A stretch of 20,521 bases of DNA, from NCBI GenBank assembly GCA_041493205.1, contig JBGPYM010000023.1, positions 1 to 20,521 of the forward strand, written 5' to 3'. Below the pieces are notes generated by a model. It did no database searches and was not told the origin of the DNA. It saw only the letters and a program-made list of their open reading frames with translations. Below are positions 1-8,600 of this stretch, in pieces (position 1 is the first letter of the stretch; each line of letters begins with the position of its first letter). A program made the translations under genes and the position numbers. This DNA is from JBGPYM01 sp041493205. GTDB taxonomy: Bacteria; Bacteroidota; Ignavibacteria; UBA10030; UBA6906.

Positions 1-3
1 CGA

Positions 4-1737
4 ATGAAGAGCCTCTGCCGTTCTAAGGCCACCGCCGCCAGGTCAGACCGGACACTCCGCTTCCTCGGCCTGATCCTCGCTGCTACCTTCTGTGCGGTTG
101 CTGCCGGTCCGGCGGCGTCCCGCCATCCGCTCAAGGCACGCCACGGTATGGTGGTGTCCGCCGATTCGCTTGCGTCAGCCGCAGGCCTCTCGGTCCTCAT
201 GCGGGGAGGAAACGCGGTTGACGCCGCGGTCGCCTGCGGCTTTACCCTTGCAGTGACGTATCCCGAAGCCGGGAACATCGGCGGAGGGGGATTCATGATC
301 CTGCACCGCGCGGACGGGTCGTCGACCATGATAGACTTCCGCGAGACCGCCCCCGGTGCCGCGCGCCGCGACATGTATCTCGATGCGGGTGGCAACCCCC
401 TGACGGAGAAAAGTCTTCTGGGGCCCCTCGCGGCCGGAGTTCCGGGGACAGTGGCAGGGCTCCTTCACGCGCTCGATGCGTACGGTACAATGGACCGGCA
501 ACAGATTATCGGTCCAGCCCTTCGGTGCGCCGAAGGAGGTTTTTCGGTTAGCGACCGCCTCGCTGCATCGCTGGCGGAGGAATGGCCGGGACTCTCCCGG
601 TTCCCCTCAACGATGAAAGTGTTTGCCCGTTCCGGAAGCTCGCTCCGCTTCGGGGATACGCTCCGGCAACCCGACCTGGGGCGGACGCTCCGCCTGATTG
701 CCGAACGGGGATCGGGGGGATTCTATGGAGGCTCTGTTGCCGGTTGCATCATCGGGGAGATGCGCCGCCATGGCGGCATCATCACGGAAGGGGATCTCAC
801 CGGCTATCATACCGTCGAGCGGCCCCCGCTCCATGGGACGTATAGGGGCTTTGACATTGTTACCGCAAGCCCTCCGTCGGGCGGCGGTGCAACACTGATT
901 CAGATCCTCAATTATCTTGAGAAGTTTGATCTGAGGGCGATGGGATGGAACTCGTCGCGTGCAATCCACGTTCTTGCGTCAGCCTCCCAGCGCGCTTTCG
1001 CCGACCGGGCAGCATATCTGGGCGACCCTGATTTCGTTCCGGTTCCTTTGAAGTTGCTCCTTTCGAAAGAATATGCATCGGCCCGGGTGCAGGGGTGGGA
1101 CAGCCTCCACGCCACTGCCAGCCGCTCCGTTGCTCCCGGCGCCCTGCGGGATCACAGGGAGACAACGCACTTCTGTACGGCGGACCGGTGGGGGAATGTC
1201 GTCAGCGTGACATTTACGCTGAACGAACTCTTCGGATGCAAGGATCTCGTCGACGGCGCAGGGTTCTTTCTCAATGACGAGATGGATGACTTCAGCGTCA
1301 AAACCGGGGCGGTAAATATCTATGGCCTGCCGGGAGGAGAACCCAATGCCATCGCACAGGGGAAGCGAATGCTCAGTTCTATGAGCCCTACGATCGTCCT
1401 GAAAGACGGTAAGCCGTTCTTGGCCCTCGGTGGGCGGGGAGGAAGCAGAATTCCTACGACGGTTGCACAGATCATCTCCAACGTGATCGATTTCGATATG
1501 AACATACAGGAGGCCGTCGATGCGCCCCGGACCCATCATCAGTGGGAGCCCGATTCACTCTTGTACGACAGGCACGGCCTTGTCGCGGATGTGCTCCGAG
1601 CCCTCGGGAGCATGGGATATAAGCTCGTCGAGGTCCCATGGACTGCCAGAGCGCAGGCTCTGATGATTGACCCGGCCAGTGGGATGTTTCTGGGAGGTCC
1701 TGACCCAAGAGAAGAGGGAGTGGCTCTTGGCTACTGA
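4..1737 (+). CDS. ggt: Gamma-glutamyltransferase, secreted precursor (glutathione hydrolase)
   Basis: This is a full-length 577-residue gamma-glutamyltransferase precursor, an N-terminal-nucleophile enzyme that cleaves or transfers the gamma-glutamyl group of glutathione in the periplasm or outside the cell. The N-terminus has a basic stretch and a hydrophobic segment (about residues 19-35) ending near AAGPAAS, read as a signal peptide. The family core begins at GGNAVDAAVACGFTLAV. The self-cleavage site is E386/T387 in ETTHF; T387 would be the N-terminal nucleophile of the small subunit. T405 and N407 in TFTLN, the NDEMDDFS segment, the MLSSMSPT serine pair, the oxyanion glycines in GGRGGSRIPT and a lid-loop-like YGLPGGEPNA all match the known substrate pocket. 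The ATG lies only 3 bases from the window edge, so its ribosome-binding site cannot be seen and a start further upstream is possible. The gene is probably unlinked to carA, which follows after 169 bp. Confidence 0.95.
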   Translation: MKSLCRSKATAARSDRTLRFLGLILAATFCAVAAGPAASRHPLKARHGMVVSADSLASAAGLSVLMRGGNAVDAAVACGFTLAVTYPEAGNIGGGGFMILHRADGSSTMIDFRETAPGAARRDMYLDAGGNPLTEKSLLGPLAAGVPGTVAGLLHALDAYGTMDRQQIIGPALRCAEGGFSVSDRLAASLAEEWPGLSRFPSTMKVFARSGSSLRFGDTLRQPDLGRTLRLIAERGSGGFYGGSVAGCIIGEMRRHGGIITEGDLTGYHTVERPPLHGTYRGFDIVTASPPSGGGATLIQILNYLEKFDLRAMGWNSSRAIHVLASASQRAFADRAAYLGDPDFVPVPLKLLLSKEYASARVQGWDSLHATASRSVAPGALRDHRETTHFCTADRWGNVVSVTFTLNELFGCKDLVDGAGFFLNDEMDDFSVKTGAVNIYGLPGGEPNAIAQGKRMLSSMSPTIVLKDGKPFLALGGRGGSRIPTTVAQIISNVIDFDMNIQEAVDAPRTHHQWEPDSLLYDRHGLVADVLRALGSMGYKLVEVPWTARAQALMIDPASGMFLGGPDPREEGVALGY

Positions 1738-1906
1738 AAGCGCAGAGATTATCCACATAGTTGTCCACAGCGCCATTGACCTCGATCTTCGCTTTATCGA
1801 TTGCATATAAGTCTATGTAATCTAATGCCTTGCGACGTGGAATGGAAATCCGCGACTTAATGATTCGTCCTCATAGTAACATCCAGACATCGACAGAAAT
1901 CTGACA
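1738..1906. promoter_or_regulatory. ggt-carA intergenic region with two DnaA-box-like 9-mers
   Basis: The gap contains TTATCCACA at 1749-1757, identical to the consensus DnaA box. Three bases later, in the same orientation, comes TTGTCCACA (1761-1769), one base off. An AT-rich stretch follows at about 1788-1830. The carA promoter must lie here, but I could not settle on one -35/-10 pair: TATAAG at 1806 and TCTAAT at 1821 lack well-spaced partners. The carA ribosome-binding site is weak. DnaA control of carA is inference. The box match itself is directly visible. Confidence 0.5.
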
Positions 1907-3070
1907 ATGAAGGCATGTTTCGCGCTTGAAAATGGAGAGGTATTCAACGGAGAAGCGTTCGGTGCTCCGGGAGAGGTGGCAGGGGAGGTCGTATTTAACA
2001 CAAGTATGAGCGGGTATCAGGAGATATTCACCGATCCCTCCTACAGCGGCCAGATTGTCACCCTCACGTATCCTCTCATCGGCAATTACGGCGTCAACCC
2101 CGAAGATATTGAATCATCGCGTCCGCAAGTGAGCGGGGTGATCGTCCGGGAGTACCTGGACCACCCGAGCAACTTCCGGGCGACATCCAGTCTTGGAGCA
2201 TGGCTGCGGGAGCACAATATCATCGCGCTCCAGGGGATAGATACCAGGATGCTCACGAAGATGATACGGACGGAGGGGGCTCTGAGAGGGGTAATCTCGA
2301 CGGTCGACCTCGACGGAAAGAGCCTCCTCAAGAAAGCGGAGGCATCGCCCCTCATGACCGGACTCGACCTTGCCACGAAGGTCACCTGCGACCGGCCGTA
2401 TAGCTGGGACGCACTGGACACCACGCCCTTCGCCCTCCCCGTTTCCGGCACCCCGGACACCGGGGACCGGCGCTTCAAGGTTGTCGCCTACGACTATGGC
2501 ATCAAGAGGAACATACTCCGGCGGCTCGTGCTCTACGGTTGCGTTGTAACGGTCGTCCCGGCGTCCTATCCCGCCTCGGATGTGCTTGCCATGAAACCGG
2601 ACGGCGTGTTCCTCTCGAACGGTCCCGGCGACCCCGCCGCCGTCGGCATTGCGATCCGGAATATCCGTGCTCTGGTGGGAAAGGTCCCCATCTTCGGCAT
2701 CTGCCTCGGGCACCAGCTCCTGGCGCTGGCCCTCGGTGCCAGAACATTCAAACTGAAATTCGGCCACCGCGGTGCGAACCACCCGGTGAAAAACCACGTC
2801 ACGCGCAAAATCGAGATCACGTCGCAGAACCACGGGTTTGCCGTCGATCCCGCCACGCTCAATCCTGCCCTCCTGGAAATCACACACACGAATCTGAACG
2901 ATAACACGAACGAAGGTTTCCGGCACCGGGAGCTCCCGGTGTTTTCCGTCCAGTATCACCCCGAAGCGTCTCCCGGCCCGCATGACAGCGACTATCTCTT
3001 CCGCGACTTCATCAATGTCATGAAGAGCGGGGCCCCCGTCAGCGTACCGCATTCCGTCCCGACTCCGTGA
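1907..3070 (+). CDS. carA: Carbamoyl-phosphate synthase small (glutaminase) subunit
   Basis: This is a complete 387-residue CarA. It hydrolyses glutamine and passes ammonia to the large subunit CarB, which makes carbamoyl phosphate for pyrimidine and arginine synthesis in the cytoplasm. The N-terminal small-chain domain starts directly at MKACFALENG and contains GEVVFNTSMSGYQEI and ITLTYP-like family signatures, which supports the chosen ATG. The C-terminal half is a class I glutamine amidotransferase: FLSNGPGDPAAV, the nucleophile elbow FGICLGHQLL with C266, and the His/Glu of QYHPEASPGPHDSDY (H351, E353). All catalytic residues are present. No carB follows; the next gene is a methyltransferase 10 bp downstream, so the large subunit must be encoded elsewhere. 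Two DnaA-box-like sites lie upstream. Confidence 0.97.
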   Translation: MKACFALENGEVFNGEAFGAPGEVAGEVVFNTSMSGYQEIFTDPSYSGQIVTLTYPLIGNYGVNPEDIESSRPQVSGVIVREYLDHPSNFRATSSLGAWLREHNIIALQGIDTRMLTKMIRTEGALRGVISTVDLDGKSLLKKAEASPLMTGLDLATKVTCDRPYSWDALDTTPFALPVSGTPDTGDRRFKVVAYDYGIKRNILRRLVLYGCVVTVVPASYPASDVLAMKPDGVFLSNGPGDPAAVGIAIRNIRALVGKVPIFGICLGHQLLALALGARTFKLKFGHRGANHPVKNHVTRKIEITSQNHGFAVDPATLNPALLEITHTNLNDNTNEGFRHRELPVFSVQYHPEASPGPHDSDYLFRDFINVMKSGAPVSVPHSVPTP

Positions 3071-3080
3071 TCCGGCCCCT

Positions 3081-3839
3081 ATGAGTGCCGGGTACAGTAT
3101 CCTCCCGGCCGTGTACGACCGCTGGCAATCGACCTACGGGAAGAGTTTCAGCGAACTCATCTTCCCCCGGCTTCTTGGTTCTCTCCGCACCCGCCGCGTG
3201 GCGGTCACCAGCATGGTGGATGTCGCCTGCGGTACGGGCACGCTCGCCCTCCTGATGGCACGGCGGGGATGGGAGGTGTTCGGGATCGATGCGTCCGGGG
3301 GGATGATCGCCTGTGCCTCGGCGAAGGCACTCGCGATGCGCGTTCCCGCGGCGGTGTTTCTTCAGCACGACATGTGCTCGTTCCGCCTCCCCCGGCAGGT
3401 CGGACTGGCGACTTCCTTCTTCGACAGCCTGAATCACCTGTTGACCGCCGACGACCTCCTGGCCGCCTTCCGTTCCGTCCGTGAGGCTCTTGTCCCCGGC
3501 GGCTGGTTCATATTTGACCTGAACAACGAGTTGTGTTACACGCAGCTCTGGACCAGGACGGATACCGTCACGCACGACGAGTTTACCATGACGCTGGAGA
3601 ATTCCTATGACCGGAAGGAGCGCATGGCGGCAAGCATGGTGACGCTGCTGTTGCGGGAGGGGAACGGGGAACACCGGTCAACCGAGACCGTCCGCGAGCG
3701 GTACTATCCTTCGGACGTCGTCCGACAATTGCTGGGGGAAGCGGGTTTTGCCGTGCGCGAGAGCAGGGACTTCAGCTTCACGCAGAATCCGGGGATGGGG
3801 AAAGTGAAGACGTGGTTTGTCGCCGAAAAACATCCGTAG
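3081..3839 (+). CDS. Class I SAM-dependent methyltransferase, substrate unknown
   Basis: This 252-residue protein has the Rossmann fold of class I methyltransferases. Motif I is VDVACGTGTLAL (residues 46-57), and the acidic residue after strand 2 is D70 in VFGIDASGGMI. Motif II/III appears as ATSFFDSLNHLL, and the post-motif region as REALVPGGWFIFDLNN. The C-terminal half resembles the small-molecule methyltransferase group (Methyltransf_25-like). Nothing in the sequence identifies the substrate. It starts 10 bp after the carA stop, with no clear Shine-Dalgarno, and is probably co-transcribed with carA. Its TAG stop codon lies inside the first unit of a tandem palindromic repeat, so the repeat insertion may have set the C-terminus (...FVAEKHP). 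Confidence 0.88.
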   Translation: MSAGYSILPAVYDRWQSTYGKSFSELIFPRLLGSLRTRRVAVTSMVDVACGTGTLALLMARRGWEVFGIDASGGMIACASAKALAMRVPAAVFLQHDMCSFRLPRQVGLATSFFDSLNHLLTADDLLAAFRSVREALVPGGWFIFDLNNELCYTQLWTRTDTVTHDEFTMTLENSYDRKERMAASMVTLLLREGNGEHRSTETVRERYYPSDVVRQLLGEAGFAVRESRDFSFTQNPGMGKVKTWFVAEKHP

Positions 3840-3928
3840 TAGCACCGGCGTCCCCGCCGGTGGCTTGTAGTAGCACCGGCGTCCCCGCCGGTGGCTTGTA
3901 GTAGCACTGGCGTCCCCGCCGGTGCCTT
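3836..3928. repeat. Three tandem copies of a 31-bp palindromic repeat
   Basis: Three head-to-tail 31-bp units occupy 3836-3866, 3867-3897 and 3898-3928. Units 1 and 2 are identical; unit 3 differs at two bases. Each unit begins GTAGTAG and contains the hairpin CACCGGCG-TCCC-CGCCGGTG (8-bp stem, 4-nt loop). Related single copies occur at 10211, 15870, 15888 and 15987. There are no unique spacers, so this is not a CRISPR array. It lies exactly between two convergent genes. Confidence 0.95.
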
Positions 3929-3936
3929 TTCTTCTT
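3905..3936 (+). terminator. Possible intrinsic terminator formed by the third repeat unit
   Basis: The third unit's hairpin (CACTGGCG-TCCC-CGCCGGTG, one G-T pair) is followed by CC and then a T-rich run, TTTTCTTCTT. That is the layout of a rho-independent terminator for carA and the methyltransferase. The T-run is interrupted and overlaps the stop codon of the opposing phosphatase gene, so this is moderate evidence only. Confidence 0.45.
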
Positions 3937-5638
3937 AGTTGTGCTTAATCACCACCAACGTAATATCATCCGCCTGGGGCGCCCCTCCGGCATGCGAGCG
4001 GACCGCGGCAATCAGGCGGTCCCTGATTTCAGCGGCGGTCGCGTGCCTTTGCTCTCGTAAGACCCCCTCGATCCGCTGCTCGCCAAATTGCTCGTCCATG
4101 CCGTTGACCGCTTCCGAAATCCCGTCCGAAAACACCACGAACAGATCCCCGGATCCGAAGCGCACGCGCTCCTCCGCGTACGCGAAATCTTCGAGGATGC
4201 CGAGAACGATGCCGCCCGCATCCAGCCGCCGCGCGGTACCCTCCCGGTTCATGAGGAACGGGCGTTCGTGCCCGGCATTGCTGTACGTGAGCGCACCCGC
4301 CTTTGTATCGAGCACTGCATAGAAGAGCGTCACGAACTTCTCCATCCCCGTCGACTGGAACAAGAGTGTGTTGGTCCTGCGGACGCACATCGCCGCGGTC
4401 CCGTCCGCCTTGGCCTGGACGCGCAATGTCGCCTGGACGTTTGCCATGAGGAGCGAAGCGGCGAGTCCCTTGCCGGAGACGTCTCCCAGGCACACGGCAA
4501 GCTCGCTGTCGTTACGGACGATAAAATCATACAGATCGCCCCCCACCTCCCGCGCCGGGATTGTTGACGCCGCAAAATCGTATCCCGAGCGTTCCGGCAC
4601 CCGCTTGGGAATCAACATCATCTGGACTTCGCGGGCGGCCATGAGGTCCTTTTCCATGGCGATCTTCTGACGCTCCTGCTCGTGCAGCCGCGCATTTTCA
4701 AGCGCGATGGCCGCATGCACCGAGAGCGCACTCAGGATATCCTCATCCTCCTCACGGAAAGGACCCGTGCGCTTGTTCAGGAGCTGGAACACTCCGACGA
4801 TCACGCCATCCTTGTTCTTCATCGGCATGCACAGTATCGAGCGCGTCCGGTAACCGCTCTTCTTGTCGATTTCGGGGTTGAAGCGGGGGTCGAAATAGGC
4901 GTCCGGGATGTTCAGCGTATCACCTGTCGCGGCAACGTATCCCGCAATGCCGCTGCCGGTGGGAAGCCGGATTTCAATGTGCTCACCCCCCTTGAGGACG
5001 CGCGACCAGAGTTCCTGACGTTCGCGGTCAAGCAAATACACGGTGCCGCGTTCGCCGTCCACGAGCCCCAGCGCCGTTTCAAGAATCACTGCCAGGAGTT
5101 TGTCCAGGTCGAGGGTCGAATTGAGAACCTTCGCGGCCTCGATCAGATGACGGAGATTGTGGATCTCACGGCCCGACTGGCCCTGGAGGCGTTCCATTTC
5201 CCGGACGAAATGATGATCCACGGTGCGGAGCCGGATGCTCAGCACCTGCAGGAGGCGGTAGGAGAGGGCGGAGTTGCCGCGGAGGAGGCGTTCGAAGGCT
5301 GTGCGGTGGATCGAAAAGGTGACGCATGCTTCAACGGCCGTGACGCGCGCTGCCCGCTGCCGGCCGTCAATCAGTTCCAGTTCTCCAAAGAAGTCCCCGG
5401 CGTGCAGGAGGGCAAGAAGCGTCTCCGGCCCCTGGCCGGACGCCTTGGTAATGCGGACCCGCCCCTCGACGATCAGGTGGAGCTCGTCGCCTTCGGAATC
5501 GTCCTCGAGGATGATTTCGCCCGGGGCAAAATGATGTTCTGCGAATTCATCGCGGAATGCGGAGAACTCGTCGTCGGTGAGTGTTTCGGTGAGAACGTTG
5601 TGGCGAAGCCGCTCGAAGCGCTTCTGGGTATCACTCAT
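3935..5638 (-). CDS. cNMP-binding/GAF sensor with PP2C-type (SpoIIE/RsbU) serine phosphatase
   Basis: This is a 567-residue soluble multidomain phosphatase. Residues about 20-140 form a cyclic-nucleotide-binding-like beta-roll (LIVEGRVRI, GDFFGELELI, RAARVTA). Residues about 175-318 form a GAF domain (GERGTVYLLD, IAGYVAATG, SILCMPM, VFQLLNKR). A short coiled linker (LHEQERQKIAMEKDLMAAREVQ) leads to a PP2C/SpoIIE catalytic domain (about 335-566) with the metal-binding acids in GGDLYDF (D368), GDVSGKG (D386), FSDGISEA (D505) and DDIT (D557/D558). Such proteins usually dephosphorylate anti-sigma-factor antagonists in partner-switching pathways, but no antagonist or anti-sigma kinase gene is nearby, so the target is unknown. 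A good Shine-Dalgarno (GGAGGG, 8 bp upstream) supports the start. It lies 57 bp after lhr and is probably co-transcribed with it. No membrane segment is seen. Confidence 0.93.
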   Translation of the reverse strand: MSDTQKRFERLRHNVLTETLTDDEFSAFRDEFAEHHFAPGEIILEDDSEGDELHLIVEGRVRITKASGQGPETLLALLHAGDFFGELELIDGRQRAARVTAVEACVTFSIHRTAFERLLRGNSALSYRLLQVLSIRLRTVDHHFVREMERLQGQSGREIHNLRHLIEAAKVLNSTLDLDKLLAVILETALGLVDGERGTVYLLDRERQELWSRVLKGGEHIEIRLPTGSGIAGYVAATGDTLNIPDAYFDPRFNPEIDKKSGYRTRSILCMPMKNKDGVIVGVFQLLNKRTGPFREEDEDILSALSVHAAIALENARLHEQERQKIAMEKDLMAAREVQMMLIPKRVPERSGYDFAASTIPAREVGGDLYDFIVRNDSELAVCLGDVSGKGLAASLLMANVQATLRVQAKADGTAAMCVRRTNTLLFQSTGMEKFVTLFYAVLDTKAGALTYSNAGHERPFLMNREGTARRLDAGGIVLGILEDFAYAEERVRFGSGDLFVVFSDGISEAVNGMDEQFGEQRIEGVLREQRHATAAEIRDRLIAAVRSHAGGAPQADDITLVVIKHN

Positions 5639-5696
5639 ACAGCGGACCCTCCTCGGGGGTTCAATGTATCAAGGGTAGGAGGGATAATCAACCGGG

Positions 5697-8600
5697 TCAT
5701 CCGAACGCGTCCCGGCGCATGGTCTGGTTCTTGTCGCGCACGAACCCGAGGCTCTGGAGGGCGGGCCCGAGGGTGCTGTCGGCGGGACGCTGGTCGTCGC
5801 AATACTCGACGACGATCTCACGGAACGGACGGTTGTGCGCCGGGAGACGCAGCATGCCGACCAACTGTGCCAGGGCGGTGTGGAGAGCATCCGGCAGAGG
5901 CGATCCGATCGTCCGCAGCCGGCTGCCATACGATTCGATGAGGAGGATGGGCGTTCCCTCCGCAAAGGCGATAAATGTGCCGGCGACCCTGGAGAACCGC
6001 GGCACGGTGCCGGTTCCCCCCGGCAGCGGGAGGCTGGCCCCCGCTCCGTAGGGATTGGCAGGGTCGCAGGAGTTCAGCAGGACGACGCGGCCATCCGGCC
6101 GCAGGCTGCGCATGCGCCTGAGCTCGTCCACGGCAGAGGGAAGGGCATACTGCATTCCGGAAAGCCCCTCAACAAAGTATCCCCTCCGTATTTCTCCGCG
6201 CAGCTCCATCCCCTGCATGTATGCCGCGAGCGCCGGCCACGGGAGCATCTCTTCGCGACGGTGGAATTCACGCGCGACGATTCCGTAACGTTCCAGCAGC
6301 TGGCGTGCCTGCGCTTCGGCCCGCTCTTCCGGCGCAGCATCCGGTCCCATGACGCCGGTTGTGTGCACAAGCGACCACCGCCCGGACCATCCCGGGACCT
6401 GCCGGAACGCCTTGCGTGCAGACTGCATGATTCTTCCGCGGAGCGGGGCATGGCGCGGGTCGACGATTTCGATCCGGCCCGCCTCCTCCGCGCTCTCTGC
6501 GCGCGGCGGCCGCTTGACTCCCATCACCTCCGCAAACACGTCGTTGGTCACTTTCCCGCTCCAGAACAACCGTGCGATGGCGTTGTTCATCGAGGCGAGA
6601 GAGAGCCGCGTGCCTTCCCTGATATCTCCGAAGAATGATGCACCATGCCGTTCCAGAAAATCCAGGACGCGCGCTGCCCCGTCCACGCGATTTTCCCCCG
6701 CCTCATCCAGCGGAGGGAGGAACAGAGTGCCGTTTCCGCGGAACAGGAAAAGGATGCGCCCGGCAGGGGTGCCGACCCAGATGCCGTCGCCCGATGACGT
6801 GACCACGGTGAGCTGCTCCGACGTGAGCGATGAAATCCGGGCGCGCAGAATGTCCCGCTCCCACGTCTCCGGGGGGAGGGGGAGTCCCTGCAGCCTTCCA
6901 AGAACGGATGGAAGATCCGACCCGGCCCGCCCCACGCCGTTCCAGGAGAGGAGGAACCGGGTAAACTCCGCAGCCGGGCATGGTGTAATTTCCTTCCGGA
7001 GTATTGAAATCGTTTTCCGGTGCATCTGCTCCATCGCCGTCCGGGAACACCACTCGTCTCCCCCCGGGGTCATTCCTTCTCCGGTCCGGAAGCGTCCCCG
7101 CACGATTTCACGGCTCTCTTCCAGCCTGCGGGCGATGCCTTCAGCACGTTCGAGGGTTGTCCCGAACCGCGCCGCGATCTGGTCGGTGCTTGCCGGGCCC
7201 CGGCTCCGGAGGAATCGCCCGATGAGAGTGGCCGCGCCGGCCTCTTCCCCGAGGGCGTCGTACGCAGCACGATCTTCACCTGCAATCCATCGGGGTCCGG
7301 AAGGAAATTCCCGGCGCACGGCACGCCCGTCCGCAGCCAGCAGGAGCAGCATGGCGCGCCCGTCCCCCTCGCATCGGGCTGCGATTTCGTCATCACTCAG
7401 GTCTCCGATGCGGACCAGGATTTCCATCAATTCCTCGGGCGATCGGGCCCGCGTCCCGTCCGCGGTGTGCTGAAGCTGTCCCTCCACCTGCGCAATGGCC
7501 TCCGGCCGGATCAATGGCGGGAGAGCATCGAGATCGACGATCTCCGCCAGTATCTCCCGGTTGATCGCAAGGTACTGGGTCTGCCGGTCTTCCTTCGGCT
7601 GGTCCGATTCATACATGTACACGGCCATGAAGTCGAACAGGAGACTGGCCGAGAATGGCGAGGGCATCTCCGTCAGGACGGTCGAGACCGCTATCGCGCC
7701 GGATTCGATGCCGCGCACAACGTCGAGAAAGTGATCGAAATCGAGAACGTCATGAAGCACTTCGCGTACGGTCTCGATGACGATCGGGAAATCGTCATAC
7801 CGCCGTGCAATCTGGAGAAGGTCCCCCGCACGCAACCGCTGCAGCCAGAGGGGCGTCCGCCGGCCGGGATCCGTTTTCGGCATGAGCAGCGCGCGGGCGG
7901 CGTTCTGCCGGAACTGCCCTCCGAACAGCGGCGAGGAGAGCACTTCGTCAAGTGCGATGGCACGCGCATCCGTAGCCGTGATCCCGTCAAGGAGGCCGAG
8001 GGGGAGGGAGTCAGCGTCGGCACAACGGAGGAGGATCCCGTCATCGTTGTAGAGCATTTGCGGCGCGACCCCCGTCAGGGCCTGGAGACGGTGCGCAAGG
8101 ACCAGTCCCAGGAGTCCGTTGACTCTTCTGCCGAATGAGGAATGAACGATGAGCCGGGGATCACCGATCTCGTCACGGAATCCTTCCACCAGCAGAAGCC
8201 GGTCGCTTGGCACCACGCCGGTTGCGGCCGCCTGCTTCCGGAGGTATTCCCGGATGTTCCAGGCGGCGCGGCCGTCGACGGGATATGCGGCCTTCAGGTA
8301 CGACAGGCAGCCGGGATCCTCGGCGCGTTCCGCGAGGTCGCGACGGAATGCGCCGACTTTCAGTCCCAGCGCATACGAACGCCCGATCCCTTCACCCCGC
8401 CAGAACGGCATCCGGGCGGGCTGCCCCGGCGCGGGCTCCACGGAGAGCCGGCTGGCATCAATCGACGTGATACGCCACACGCTCGAGCCGAGTATAAACG
8501 TATCCCCGACCCGTGATTCGTAGACAAACTCCTCGTCCACTTCACCGACCTTTGTCGTTGCATCCGGAAGGTACACACCGAAATACCCCCGGTCGGCTAT

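Noticed and set aside
1705..1730. CCAAGAG/CTCTTGG inverted repeat at the end of ggt as a terminator
   Set aside because: The stem is only 7 bp with a 12-nt loop, lies inside the coding sequence and lacks a T-run.
1749..1830. Replication origin
   Set aside because: Only two DnaA-box-like sites are seen, with no dnaA, dnaN, gidA or parAB neighbours; a regulatory or titration role is more likely.
2114..3052. 312-codon minus-strand frame opposite carA
   Set aside because: It is a shadow of carA codon bias, and carA has all its catalytic motifs.
3836..3928. Tandem repeats as a CRISPR array
   Set aside because: The units are directly adjacent with no unique spacers, and no cas gene is present.
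4682..5941. 419-codon open frame on the + strand
   Set aside because: It lies antisense to the phosphatase and the end of lhr, which have clear domains. It is a by-product of GC-rich codon bias and has no recognisable motif.
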